This document shows positions 24,955-33,943 of a stretch of 50,794 bases of DNA, piece by piece. Source of the stretch: CAKSUT01 sp045542335 (GTDB lineage Bacteria > Bacillota > Clostridia > Oscillospirales > CAG-382); NCBI GenBank assembly GCA_045542335.1, contig JAZQKV010000098.1, positions 1-50,794 on the forward strand, in the 5' to 3' direction. Within the stretch, counting starts at the first letter, position 1. Each line of letters starts with the position of its first letter. The notes below the pieces were generated by a model. It was not told where the DNA came from. It made no database searches and was given only the letters and a program-made list of their open reading frames with translations. Position numbers and translations under genes: made by a program.

Positions 24955-25689
24955 TTAAAGCTTTAGTCTTTTTTCAAGCATTTTATTGATGACGTTCATA
25001 TCCTCTTGTGTTGGAGTGTGGAATTTGTCAAACTCAAAATCAATGCCCATTTTATCATACTTGACCTTGCATATCTTTTTGAACGGCAAAAGCTCAACCT
25101 TATCAACGCAGTTATTTTTGTTCGCAAGTGAAGCAAGAAAGGCTATGCTTTCATCGCTGTCATTAAGCTGCGGAATTATAACCTGACGCAGTGTGGTGGG
25201 AATTGCATTACTATTAAGATACTCAAGAAATTCAAGCGGTTCTTCAATTGAGCACCCGACATACTTTTGATAAAGCTCATCTGTGGGGTACTTTATATCA
25301 AGAAGAACTCTGTCTGTGTGGCACAGCAGTGACTTTACATTATCGTTTAAAATGCTTCCCGATGTGTCAAGGCAGGTGTTGATACCAAGGTTATGACAGG
25401 CATTGAAAAGCTCTGTGGCAAATTTTGCCTGCAAAAGAGGCTCACCGCCGGAAATGGTTATTCCGCCATCTTTGCCAAAATAACACTTATAGTGGTTTGC
25501 CATTTCAGCAAGTTCTTTTGCCGAATATTCCTTGTGTTCGCCATCGCAACGCCATGTGTCGGGATTGTGGCAACAGCCGCAACGCAGATTACACCCTTGA
25601 AAAAATACAACAAACCGGACTCCCGGTCCGTCAACCGTTCCAAGACTTTGTATGGAATTGATTCTGCCCTTGAGAGTGGTGTTTTCCAC
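24955..25689 (-). CDS. pflA: Pyruvate formate-lyase activating enzyme
   Basis: The 244-residue radical-SAM protein has GCNLRCGCCHNPD (CxxxCxxC) near residue 33, GGITISGGEPLLQ for SAM binding and DIKYPTDELYQKYVG. It lacks the two-cluster ferredoxin insert present in the activase at 6569, as expected for PflA. It uses SAM and reduced iron-sulfur cluster to make the glycyl radical on PflB. The start is a GTG (25687-25689), one base after the pflB stop, with GAGG inside the last pflB codons, so the two are translationally coupled. Confidence 0.94.
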   Translation of the reverse strand: MENTTLKGRINSIQSLGTVDGPGVRFVVFFQGCNLRCGCCHNPDTWRCDGEHKEYSAKELAEMANHYKCYFGKDGGITISGGEPLLQAKFATELFNACHNLGINTCLDTSGSILNDNVKSLLCHTDRVLLDIKYPTDELYQKYVGCSIEEPLEFLEYLNSNAIPTTLRQVIIPQLNDSDESIAFLASLANKNNCVDKVELLPFKKICKVKYDKMGIDFEFDKFHTPTQEDMNVINKMLEKRLKL

Positions 25690-25690
25690 G

Positions 25691-27922
25691 TTACATTACC
25701 TCATGGAATGTGCGGCTTATAACCTCTCTTTGCTGTTCTCGGGAAAGCTTATTGAAGTTTACTGCATATCCTGAAACTCTGATTGTGAGATTGGGATAGC
25801 TCTCAGGGTCTTCAAATGCTTTCATGAGCGTTTCACGGTTGAGAACATTGACATTTATGTGGTGTGCATTCTTTGCAAAATAACCGTCGAGAATAGAAAC
25901 AAGATTATCAATGCGCTCTGCGTCCTCTCTGCCGAGTGCTTCGGGGGTTATGGAGAAGGTGTTTGAAATGCCATCACGGCAATCGTCATAGCTGATTTTT
26001 GCAACGGAATTAAGAGATGCAAGTGCTCCGTTTTCTTCACGGTTATGCATGGGGTTTGCACCGGGGGCAAAAGCCTCGGATTGTTTTCTTCCGTCGGGAG
26101 TTGCGCCGGTATGCTTGCCGTACATAACGTTTGAAGTTATGGTAAGAACGGAAAGTGTGTGGATTGCATTCTTATATGTTGGAGTTTTACGAAGCTCTGT
26201 TATAACCTTATGGGCAAGCTCTTTTGCAATGAGGTCCACCCTGTCATCATCGTTTCCGTATTTTGGAAATTCGCCGTTTGTTTCAAACTCTGTAATGTAG
26301 CCAGCATCGTCCTTAACAGGTGTAACCTCCGCAAACTTAATTGCGCTGAGAGAGTCGGCAACAACGGAAAGTCCTGCAATTCCGAACGCCATAAATCTTT
26401 CAACTTCTGTGTCATGGAGTGCCATCTGAGTTTTCTCATATGCGTATTTATCGTGCATATAGTGGATAACATTCATGGTGTTGACATAAAGACGTGAAAG
26501 CCATGCAAGGTATATCTCGAAGCGTTCAACAACCGTTTCATAATCAAGCTTTCCGCCGTCAAGAACAGGCATTTGAGGACCGATATTCATTCCACTTGTT
26601 GTGTCATATCCGCCGTTGATTGCAATGAGAAGAAGCTTTGCAAGGTTGCAACGTGCGCCAAAGAACTGCATCTGTTTTCCGACCTTCATCGCAGAAACGC
26701 AACAAGCAATTGCATAATCATCGCCATAAATGGGGCGCATCACATCATCGTTTTCATACTGAATGGAGTCCGTGTCAACAGAAACCTTAGCGCAGAACTT
26801 TTTGAATCCATCAGGAAGTCTATTGGACCAAAGCACCGTAAGATTGGGTTCGGGAGAAGAACCAAGGGTGTAAAGAGTATTCAAAATTCTGAAGCTACTC
26901 TTTGTAACGAGAGTTCTGCCATCCTCGCCCATTCCTCCGACAGCTTCTGTTATCCACATTGGGTCGCCGCCGAAAAGCTCATTGTATTCGGGTGTTCTCA
27001 GGTGGCGCGCAATGCGAAGCTTAATAACAAAATCGTCGATAAGCTCTTGTGCGCTCTCCTCGTTGAGAAGTCCGTTTTCAATGTCGCGGGTTATGTAAAT
27101 ATCAAAGAATGTTGCAACTCTGCCGAGCGACATTGCGGCACCATTCTGCTCCTTGATTGCGGCAAGATATGCGAAATATGTCCACTGAATTGCTTCTCTT
27201 GCATTGGAGGCAGGCTCGCTTATATCGTAGCCATGCATCTGAGCCATTTGCTTCATGTAATTAAGAAACGCAATCTGCTTATAAAGCTCTTCGGTGAGTC
27301 TGATATTATCGGTATTGAAATCCTTTTCTGCAAGGGCATTTTTGTCCTTTGTTTTTTCTTCGATAAGGCGGTCGATACCGTAAAGAGCGACACGTCTGTA
27401 ATCCCCGATAATTCTTCCTCTGCCATATGCATCGGGAAGTCCGGTTATAACATGGCATTTGCGTGCCTTTCTCATTTCATCGGTATATGCACGGAAAACG
27501 CCGTCATTGTGGGTTGTGCGGAAGCGGAATTCTTCCTCGACCTTATCGCTGAGTTTATATCCGTAAGCGGCGCAGGCATTTCTTGCCATACGGATTCCTC
27601 CGAACGGATTTACGCCTCTTTTAAGCGGACTGTCTGTCTGCATACCGACAATTATTTCGTTTTCTTTGTCGATATATCCGGGCGCATAGTTTATAAGGCT
27701 TGACACGGTTTCGGTGTCAATATCGAGCACTCCGCCTTTCTGGCGTTCTTTTCTGAAAAGCTCATTTACCTTTGCCATGAGTGAATTTGTGCGCTCGGTT
27801 GCACCGGCGAGAAATTCAGCATCGCCGGTATACTCGGTATAATTGTTCTGAATAAAATCACGGACGTTGATTTCATTCTGCCAAATACCGCCTTTAAAAC
27901 CTAACCAATTGTTGTGTTCCAT
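25691..27922 (-). CDS. pflB: Formate C-acetyltransferase (pyruvate formate-lyase)
   Basis: The 744-residue protein has the adjacent catalytic cysteines C407-C408 (YAIACCVSAMK) and the glycyl radical G718 in IRVSGYAVNF, matching the layout of E. coli PflB (C418-C419, G734). It converts pyruvate and CoA to acetyl-CoA and formate under anaerobic conditions. The start ATG 27920-27922 follows GGAGAG; in-frame starts further upstream (to 28042) lie in the leader. Nested inverted repeats at 28048-28074 may regulate it or end the upstream operon. Confidence 0.96.
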   Translation of the reverse strand: MEHNNWLGFKGGIWQNEINVRDFIQNNYTEYTGDAEFLAGATERTNSLMAKVNELFRKERQKGGVLDIDTETVSSLINYAPGYIDKENEIIVGMQTDSPLKRGVNPFGGIRMARNACAAYGYKLSDKVEEEFRFRTTHNDGVFRAYTDEMRKARKCHVITGLPDAYGRGRIIGDYRRVALYGIDRLIEEKTKDKNALAEKDFNTDNIRLTEELYKQIAFLNYMKQMAQMHGYDISEPASNAREAIQWTYFAYLAAIKEQNGAAMSLGRVATFFDIYITRDIENGLLNEESAQELIDDFVIKLRIARHLRTPEYNELFGGDPMWITEAVGGMGEDGRTLVTKSSFRILNTLYTLGSSPEPNLTVLWSNRLPDGFKKFCAKVSVDTDSIQYENDDVMRPIYGDDYAIACCVSAMKVGKQMQFFGARCNLAKLLLIAINGGYDTTSGMNIGPQMPVLDGGKLDYETVVERFEIYLAWLSRLYVNTMNVIHYMHDKYAYEKTQMALHDTEVERFMAFGIAGLSVVADSLSAIKFAEVTPVKDDAGYITEFETNGEFPKYGNDDDRVDLIAKELAHKVITELRKTPTYKNAIHTLSVLTITSNVMYGKHTGATPDGRKQSEAFAPGANPMHNREENGALASLNSVAKISYDDCRDGISNTFSITPEALGREDAERIDNLVSILDGYFAKNAHHINVNVLNRETLMKAFEDPESYPNLTIRVSGYAVNFNKLSREQQREVISRTFHEVM

Positions 27923-28047
27923 AGTTTTCTCTCCAATCTTTTTTGATTTTGCCCAGACGGTCGGCATTTTTTTGCCTTGCACTCCCTTGCGGTTATCCGC
28001 ATATCCGTCAGTAATGCAAAGCAACATATCTGATTCGCACACACATT

Positions 28048-28074
28048 AAACTTTGTATTTGTCCGACAAAGTTT
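28048..28074. promoter_or_regulatory. Nested inverted repeats upstream of pflBA
   Basis: AAACTTTGT (28048-28056) and ACAAAGTTT (28066-28074) form a 9-base inverted repeat; overlapping it, TTTGTC-C-GACAAA (28058-28070) is a second perfect palindrome. It lies between the HAD gene stop and pflB (126 bases before its ATG). It could be an operator or a terminator of the HAD operon; the tail on the minus strand is only weakly T-rich. Confidence 0.5.
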
Positions 28075-28098
28075 TTGCGATGCGATACAAATAACAAA

Positions 28099-28908
28099 TT
28101 ATTTATCTGTGTGAGGATTCATCTTTACGATTTCACCAACACCGTCATATATGTAATCCGGTCTATATGGGAAGCTCTTGAGGCTTTCAAGTGTTGTTAC
28201 ACCTGAAAGGACAAGGGCAGTTTCAATTTCAGACTCGATACCTGCTATGATGTCCGTATCCATTCTGTCGCCGACGATAACAGCATCCTCGGGTGAAACG
28301 CCGAGCATTTTGAGTCCCGTTTTCATCATGAGGGGGTTTGGCTTGCCGACAAAATATGCCTGCTGACCGGTTGTGAGTTCAATGGGAGAAGTAAAAGCCC
28401 TGCAGGCAGGTATAATTCCCTGTTCGGAGGGACCGGTCATATCGGGGTTTGTTCCGATGAGCTTTGCGCCGGCAAAAACAAACTTTACGGCTCTGAGGAT
28501 ACTTTCGTAGTTATAGTTCCTTGTTTCACCAACGACAACATAATCGGGGTTAACATCGTTCATGATAATGCCCTCTTCGTACAGCGCATTCATAAGACCG
28601 GGTTCACCGATAACGTATGCTGTACAACCGGGTTTCTGGTGAGCAAGGAAATGTGCAGTTGCAAGTGCGCTTGTATAAAAATGCTCCTCGGAAACATCAA
28701 GCCCCATTCTCATGAGCTTTTGTCTGAGTTCAAGGGGCGAGCGTTCGCTGCTGTTTGTTAGAAACAGGAATCTTTTATCCTCTTTCTGAAGCCACTCAAC
28801 AAATTCCTTTACGCCGGGAAGAATTTTATTACCGTGGTATATAACTCCGTCCATATCGCATATAAAGCCTTTTTTGGCGTTTATATCAAGACAAGTTTTC
28901 TTTTCCAT
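28099..28908 (-). CDS. HAD-superfamily phosphatase, NagD/subclass IIA
   Basis: The 269-residue protein has the HAD motifs in order: nucleophile FICDMDGVIYHG, motif II LFLTNSSERSP, a IIA cap domain between, the lysine in VGKPNPLMM and VGDRMDTDIIAG. This is the NagD/PGP-like type found widely in Firmicutes, which dephosphorylates small sugar phosphates or nucleotides; the substrate cannot be told from sequence. ATG 28906-28908 is preceded by AAAGGAAAC. It follows the HD-domain gene by 33 bases in a two-gene unit, 176 bases ahead of pflB. Confidence 0.9.
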   Translation of the reverse strand: MEKKTCLDINAKKGFICDMDGVIYHGNKILPGVKEFVEWLQKEDKRFLFLTNSSERSPLELRQKLMRMGLDVSEEHFYTSALATAHFLAHQKPGCTAYVIGEPGLMNALYEEGIIMNDVNPDYVVVGETRNYNYESILRAVKFVFAGAKLIGTNPDMTGPSEQGIIPACRAFTSPIELTTGQQAYFVGKPNPLMMKTGLKMLGVSPEDAVIVGDRMDTDIIAGIESEIETALVLSGVTTLESLKSFPYRPDYIYDGVGEIVKMNPHTDK

Positions 28909-28941
28909 TTGTGTGTTTCCTTTCAAATAATCAGGTATCTT

Positions 28942-29511
28942 TTATGCCTTTGGCTGTTCTTCCATGAGGAAAGTTGCCTCAACATCCGCAATGTGAAGCT
29001 TAACGGCAAGGGGATATTTTTCATAGGCGTTGCTGACAGTATAACCGCCGGCTCTTACCGTATCGTCAAATCCGCCCATATGCCAACGGATTGCAATGGC
29101 TTCTTCAATTGTAAGACGCATGAATCTTTCAATGAGAAAAACAGATTTTTCGCCATGGCCAAAGGGGAATTTATCGTCGATAGTGTAATAGGGAACTTTT
29201 TCCCATGAGCCTGTTTGCTCGTTTTTGACGTTTCTGAGCTGTGTTTTATAAAACTCTGCTTTACAAAGGTCATGCAACAACGAAACAATTGCAAGAGTTT
29301 CATCGGAATGTTCTCCTTTGAAGCGATTTGTGATAGCTTTATAAACATTAAGGCTATGTGCGCAAAGACCGCCCTCGACGGCACTATGATATTTTGTACT
29401 TGCGGGGGCAGTAAAAAAGTCTGTTTTATCCAACCAGGCAAGGAGTCTGTCTGCGCCCTCACGGGTTATATTCTGGTTATATGCTTCAAAAAACAGTTCT
29501 TTATCTGTCAT
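28942..29511 (-). CDS. HD-domain phosphohydrolase
   Basis: The 189-residue protein has an HD metal-binding set: HSLNVYKAI, the doublet in VSLLHDLCKAEF, HGEKSVFLIERF and IRWHMGGFD. HD proteins hydrolyse phosphate esters of nucleotides or similar substrates with bound metal. I chose ATG 29509-29511 (GAGAGGT before it) instead of an earlier in-frame start at 29586 that would lie upstream of the -10 box. It is the first gene of a pair with the HAD phosphatase, suggesting joint nucleotide or metabolite housekeeping; substrate unknown. Confidence 0.88.
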   Translation of the reverse strand: MTDKELFFEAYNQNITREGADRLLAWLDKTDFFTAPASTKYHSAVEGGLCAHSLNVYKAITNRFKGEHSDETLAIVSLLHDLCKAEFYKTQLRNVKNEQTGSWEKVPYYTIDDKFPFGHGEKSVFLIERFMRLTIEEAIAIRWHMGGFDDTVRAGGYTVSNAYEKYPLAVKLHIADVEATFLMEEQPKA

Positions 29512-29542
29512 TTGTTTACCTCTCAATAAAGTATTCTGATAC

Positions 29543-29571
29543 ATTATACCACTAAATATTGTGTTTGGCAA
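29543..29571 (-). promoter_or_regulatory. Promoter of the HD-HAD gene pair
   Basis: Minus-strand TTGCCA (29566-29571), 17 bases, TATAAT (29543-29548), 31 bases before the ATG. Confidence 0.78.
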
Positions 29572-29723
29572 GGGGATTACACACAATTTAACCTTTAATT
29601 TACATATTAATAATTTGCGACTATTGCGTTTATAACTGTCTTTTGCAAGTTTCTGCAGAGAGATATTAAAAAGTGCGTAAAGGCTAAGTTTTTCGCATAA
29701 TCACCATTTTTATGTATTTATTT

Positions 29724-29764
29724 TATACACAAAAGCAGAGCGCACTCATTTGAGTACGCTCTGC
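29724..29764 (-). terminator. Terminator of the solute-binding protein gene
   Basis: GCAGAGCG-C-ACTC pairs with GAGT-A-CGCTCTGC (29735-29764, one mismatch), followed on the minus strand by TTTTGTGTATAAAAT. Confidence 0.85.
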
Positions 29765-29780
29765 AATTCAGAAATAATAA

Positions 29781-31226
29781 TTATTCGTATGTCTTGATGA
29801 GGTCAGCGAGCTTTTCTTCATAAGCTGTCTTCTGGGACATCCAATGAGAAGCAAGTGTGTTCTGACCGCTCTTTACGATACCGCTGGGGCTGAAGCCGAT
29901 TGCCTGATCCATGAATCTTGAAGAATTCTTGATAATCGGAATCATCTGCTCGGATTCAACGTCACGGGTGGACTGAACGGTAAGAATTGTATCAAAGTAA
30001 AGAGGAAGAACTTCAATTGAAGAATAGTAAGCCATTGTCTCAAGTGCCGCACCAACAAGTCCGTATCTTTCAGGATCAAGTGTTACAGGGATATATGTAA
30101 GGCAAGAAATATTGGCTGTTCTGGAATAGTATTCCTCCTGCTCCTTGGTGAGCTTGGGATAAGGAATAAATCCGATTTCGTCTTCATAGTTTCTCATGCT
30201 GGAAATTGTGGAAAGGAAAGAGTCATTAAAGAGAAGTCTTCCCTCGGAGAACATCTTGTCTTCAAGACCATACTGCTTTCCTTCATAGAAAGCACCGGGC
30301 TGTGCAAACACTTCAATCATCTTGTCGATAACATTGTTCTGCTGCTCGGAATAAATATTGAGGACGGGAAGATTATTATCATCCTTTTTAAGTGTCTCTC
30401 CGCCGTAGCCAACATACAATGCGGAAAGCTGTTCATATTCCCAACCGCCGAAGCCGTAACGGTCATTGTCATAATCCATCTGTCCGTCACCGTTGAGGTC
30501 TTTTGTTGCAGCCTGAATGTACTTTACAAATTCGTCATGTGTCCATGTTCCGTCAAATACCATCTGATAAGGATATTCAAGCTCAAGCTCATCGAGCATT
30601 GTCTTATTGAACGCAAGACACTCTGTGTTTGAGAAAGATGCAAGGTTATAGTCACCTGTCATGCAGAAAACCTTACCGCCGAATGTGATGTCGCGGATTG
30701 TGTTGGAATACCACCAGGGCTTTGAAAAATCAATGTGAGGGATTTCGTTCCAGTCAACAAACATACCCTCCTGGATAAGTGTGGGCATACCTGAATGCTG
30801 AACATTGATATACGCGTCATAAGTTGTGTCACCGGCAAGAATAAGAGAAGAAATCTTATCTCTTTCCTGTGCCTGATCAGCTCCGGATGTGGAAAGCGTT
30901 GAACCAACAAAATTGAGTTCAATGCCAAGTCTCTGCTTTGTGAGCTCGTTTCTCTTGAAAATTGCATCGTTGAGAAGATCACCTGTTTCCTCCTCTGCAA
31001 TATAGCTGTTGTTTACGGATTTGTGTGCGCTGTAAAGAGAAAATGTTTCTCCGTCGAATCTGACTTCTTCGGAAAGCCCAAAGGCATTGGGATCCTCCTC
31101 TTTGGTGGTTTCAACAACGGCATCGTCAATTACATCGTCCTTCTTTTCTTCCTTGTCGCAAGCTGCAAAGCAAGTTACCGCAAGAGCAAGTGAAAGAACA
31201 ATTGCGCCGAGTTTAAGGTTTTTCAT
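29781..31226 (-). CDS. Extracellular solute-binding lipoprotein (ABC sugar-type), orphan
   Basis: The 481-residue protein begins with a lipoprotein signal (MKNLKLGAIVLSLALAVTCF) and a lipobox FAAC at C23, then an acidic linker and a periplasmic-binding-protein type-2 fold of the sugar-binding (family 1) class, with WTHDEFVKYIQAATKDLNGD and YDNDRYGFGGWEYEQL as typical stretches. It should be tethered outside the membrane and present an oligosaccharide to a permease. No permease or ATPase gene adjoins it: the gene has its own promoter and terminator. The ligand is unknown. AAAGGAG precedes the ATG. Confidence 0.9.
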   Translation of the reverse strand: MKNLKLGAIVLSLALAVTCFAACDKEEKKDDVIDDAVVETTKEEDPNAFGLSEEVRFDGETFSLYSAHKSVNNSYIAEEETGDLLNDAIFKRNELTKQRLGIELNFVGSTLSTSGADQAQERDKISSLILAGDTTYDAYINVQHSGMPTLIQEGMFVDWNEIPHIDFSKPWWYSNTIRDITFGGKVFCMTGDYNLASFSNTECLAFNKTMLDELELEYPYQMVFDGTWTHDEFVKYIQAATKDLNGDGQMDYDNDRYGFGGWEYEQLSALYVGYGGETLKKDDNNLPVLNIYSEQQNNVIDKMIEVFAQPGAFYEGKQYGLEDKMFSEGRLLFNDSFLSTISSMRNYEDEIGFIPYPKLTKEQEEYYSRTANISCLTYIPVTLDPERYGLVGAALETMAYYSSIEVLPLYFDTILTVQSTRDVESEQMIPIIKNSSRFMDQAIGFSPSGIVKSGQNTLASHWMSQKTAYEEKLADLIKTYE

Positions 31227-31283
31227 TGTAATCTTTCTCCTTTCAAATTTTACTTTCGCAACATATTACATGTTAACAGATTT

Positions 31284-31312
31284 ATTATACAACAACTTTA
31301 ACAAATTGTCAA
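31284..31312 (-). promoter_or_regulatory. Promoter of the solute-binding protein gene
   Basis: Minus-strand TTGACA (31307-31312), 17 bases, TATAAT (31284-31289). Confidence 0.88.
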
Positions 31313-31363
31313 GCAAATTTTGTTCGGCATTTTGTACAAAAAAGAGTGCTTTATACAAACGAC

Positions 31364-31393
31364 TGCGGTTTGAGAAGCAAATCCCAAGCCGCA
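31364..31393 (-). terminator. Weak terminator-like hairpin after the metallophosphoesterase gene
   Basis: TGCGGTTTGAGA and TCCCAAGCCGCA pair with one mismatch and one G-U; a poor T tail follows on the minus strand. Confidence 0.4.
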
Positions 31394-31408
31394 AATCAAT
31401 CTATATAT

Positions 31409-32656
31409 TTATACAATGTTAAGATATCTGTCTTTACCTGCGCCAATACGGGTCATTCTGATGTTTCCATCGGGGCAAATTGTCACAATATCAAGGCACT
31501 GTTCACTTCTTGTTCCGGGGACCATGTTGAAGCACTTTTCGTAATGAGAACAGCCGTGAGAGTCCGTCTGAACAACGTTGACAACTACCGCTGTATCCGA
31601 AAGCTTTTCGCCACCATATGGCGTTGAAACAAAATTGCCCTCGCTATCATAGTCCGCCTTTGCCTGAATGTCCCAATGGACATCGCCTGCCATCACGACA
31701 ACATTTCCCGAGTATTCGAGGTCGGAAAAATCATATTGGTGCACTGTGCGTCCAAAATACTTTGCAACGCTTTCTCGCCTTGTGAAATCATTATCTATAC
31801 ACACCTTTGAGCGTGTCTTATAGCCTGAAATTATCTTGCAGGTTCCAAGAGTGACAGTTGGAATATTTTCGTTTCCGCCATATCCCACAAGGGCATGGCC
31901 GGCAATGGCAATGTCATAGCCTTGCGGCGTGCTTTTGAGTGTTTCATAAAGCCATTCATACTGCAAAACAAGCTCGCTGTTATTATAAATGCCAAACATT
32001 TCTTCAACGCAGCCGTTTCTTCCGCTTCCGGGGCAACCGGTATCAAGGATTATGTAACGCATTTTCTGTTGGTCATCATCAACATAATAATGGAGTCTTG
32101 AATAGCAAAGAAACTCCTTCTCCTGTTCGGGGGTATGCTCTACCCTTGCAAGCTTTTCAGACACGTCTTCGGTGTTTCTTTTTATGTGTGAAAAAAGTGT
32201 TTTTTCAGTTGCTTCATAGCTCTGAAGATATGTGTCTACGTCATCAATGGGGGCATTTGCCGTATTGAGGTCGTGATTTCCGTGTACAACAAGAAATCTT
32301 TCGCCGGAAACTGCTGTCATTTTGCGGATATACTCGTCCATTTCCTTTATTCCGAGGAATTTATTATCGGCTCTTTCGACAATATCTCCGCCCATGACCA
32401 CATTCCTTATGCCGGTGCGCTCTCCGATATATCCGATAATTGCAGGAGATTTCATTGTGTTAAGAACCTGAAACTCGCCGGTATGCGTTCTGTAACAATG
32501 GGGATCCGTCAAAAATATAAAGCTCTTTCCCTCGGGTATTTCGTCAATTCTTTTATCAAGATACCCCACACACAAGCTGTAATCCTCAGGCTGAATGGGA
32601 GTTTCAAACCAGTGCTCTCCTATAAGCTGCCTGTAAATATACGCTATGCCTGTCAC
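31409..32656 (-). CDS. Calcineurin-like metallophosphoesterase
   Basis: The roughly 415-residue protein has the complete metal-site set: FLTDPHCY (DxH), VVMGGDIVERAD (GD), VVHGNHDLN (GNHD), AIAGHALVG (GH) and VMAGDVHWD. No signal peptide is evident, so it is cytosolic. Many such enzymes cleave phosphodiesters or phosphomonoesters; the substrate here is unknown. I favour the GTG at 32654-32656, because GGAGG lies 7 bases before it; a GTG 18 bases earlier would overlap that ribosome site. It is the third gene of the Ldh-malic enzyme operon, 21 bases after the malic enzyme stop. Confidence 0.85.
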   Translation of the reverse strand: MTGIAYIYRQLIGEHWFETPIQPEDYSLCVGYLDKRIDEIPEGKSFIFLTDPHCYRTHTGEFQVLNTMKSPAIIGYIGERTGIRNVVMGGDIVERADNKFLGIKEMDEYIRKMTAVSGERFLVVHGNHDLNTANAPIDDVDTYLQSYEATEKTLFSHIKRNTEDVSEKLARVEHTPEQEKEFLCYSRLHYYVDDDQQKMRYIILDTGCPGSGRNGCVEEMFGIYNNSELVLQYEWLYETLKSTPQGYDIAIAGHALVGYGGNENIPTVTLGTCKIISGYKTRSKVCIDNDFTRRESVAKYFGRTVHQYDFSDLEYSGNVVVMAGDVHWDIQAKADYDSEGNFVSTPYGGEKLSDTAVVVNVVQTDSHGCSHYEKCFNMVPGTRSEQCLDIVTICPDGNIRMTRIGAGKDRYLNIV

Positions 32657-32677
32657 GCAGACACCTCCGTCCACATA

Positions 32678-33850
32678 TTATATTCTCGCAACTCCGCTTT
32701 TTCTTGCCGCTTCTGCAACCGCCGCCGCAACAGTTTTGCCGACTCTTGGGTCAAACGCTTTTGGAATGATGTATTCCTCGCTAAGCTCCTCGTCGGACAC
32801 AAGGCTTGCAATGGCATAGGATGCCGCCATTTTCATCTCCTCGTTAATGTCAGATGCTCTCACGTCAAGAGCTCCTCTGAATATTCCGGGGAAAGCAAGA
32901 ACGTTGTTTATCTGATTGGGGAAATCAGAACGTCCCGTACCAACAACCTTTGCCCCTGCTGCCTTTGCAACGTCGGGCATGATTTCGGGAACGGGATTTG
33001 CCATTGCAAAAACTGCGCAGTCGGGAGCCATGGACTTAATCATTTCCTCCGAAACAACGCCTGGAGCGGAAACGCCTATAAACACGTCTGCGCCTTTCAT
33101 TGCATCGGCAAGGGTTCCCATTATGTGATCTTTATTTGTCTTTGCTGCAAGCTCCTTATGGGCATCGGAAAGTCCCTCCATGCCCTCGCAGATTATGCCG
33201 AAACGGTCAACCATGATAAGATTTTCAACACCAAGGCGCATGAGATGGTTTCCGATGGCTGTTCCTGCGCTTCCTGCGCCATTGATAACAACCTTAACCT
33301 TTCCGATGTCCTTTTTAACAAGCTTAAGGGCATTGAGAATTGCGGCAGAAACGACAATTGCTGTTCCATGCTGGTCATCGTGGAAAACAGGGATGTCGCA
33401 CTTTTCCTTGAGTCTTCTTTCAACTTCAAAGCAACGGGGTGCGGAAATATCCTCAAGGTTAATGCCTCCGAAAGAGCCTGAAATATTATAGATAGTTTCA
33501 ACAAGCTCATCAACGTCCTTTGTTTTTACGCAAAGAGGAAATGCATCGACATCTGCAAACTCCTTAAAGAGCACACATTTGCCCTCCATAACGGGCATAC
33601 CTGCCTCAGGACCAATGTCACCGAGTCCAAGAACTGCTGTTCCGTCGGTTATAACGGCAACGAGATTGCTTCTTCTTGTAAGCTCATAGGATTTTTCGGG
33701 ATTATCCTTGATTACAAGGCAAGGCTCGGCAACTCCGGGGGTGTATGCAAGAGAGAGAGATTTGCTGTCTGTCACCTTTGCTCTTGCGGTAACTTCGATT
33801 TTGCCGTTCCATTCATAGTGTTTCTGAAGTGCTTCTTCTTTTACTGTCAT
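32678..33850 (-). CDS. Malic enzyme (malate to pyruvate + CO2)
   Basis: The 390-residue protein is the short bacterial malic enzyme: SLAYTPGVAEPC near the N-terminus, TDGTAVLGLGDIGPEAGMPV, the catalytic-metal stretch EDISAPRCFEVERRL and DDQHGTAIV, and a Rossmann NAD(P) fold VVINGAGSAGTAIGNHL. It oxidatively decarboxylates malate to pyruvate. The ATG at 33848-33850 has AAAGGAAG upstream. It follows the Ldh_2-family dehydrogenase gene by 93 bases in the same direction and precedes the phosphoesterase gene. Cofactor (NAD or NADP) cannot be settled by eye. The product would feed pyruvate formate-lyase encoded nearby. Confidence 0.94.
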   Translation of the reverse strand: MTVKEEALQKHYEWNGKIEVTARAKVTDSKSLSLAYTPGVAEPCLVIKDNPEKSYELTRRSNLVAVITDGTAVLGLGDIGPEAGMPVMEGKCVLFKEFADVDAFPLCVKTKDVDELVETIYNISGSFGGINLEDISAPRCFEVERRLKEKCDIPVFHDDQHGTAIVVSAAILNALKLVKKDIGKVKVVINGAGSAGTAIGNHLMRLGVENLIMVDRFGIICEGMEGLSDAHKELAAKTNKDHIMGTLADAMKGADVFIGVSAPGVVSEEMIKSMAPDCAVFAMANPVPEIMPDVAKAAGAKVVGTGRSDFPNQINNVLAFPGIFRGALDVRASDINEEMKMAASYAIASLVSDEELSEEYIIPKAFDPRVGKTVAAAVAEAARKSGVARI

Positions 33851-33943
33851 TTTTATCTTCCTTTCCCGGATAAGCAATTAAATGTAAACAGGAAACCACA
33901 TTTGTATCTCCTGATATTTATTATTTGTGTTTAAAGCAACCTG

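Noticed and set aside
26573..27703. 376-codon plus-strand open frame
   Set aside because: Shadow of pflB on the opposite strand with no family features.
32273..33481. 402-codon plus-strand open frame
   Set aside because: Shadow of the malic enzyme and phosphoesterase genes; no ribosome site.
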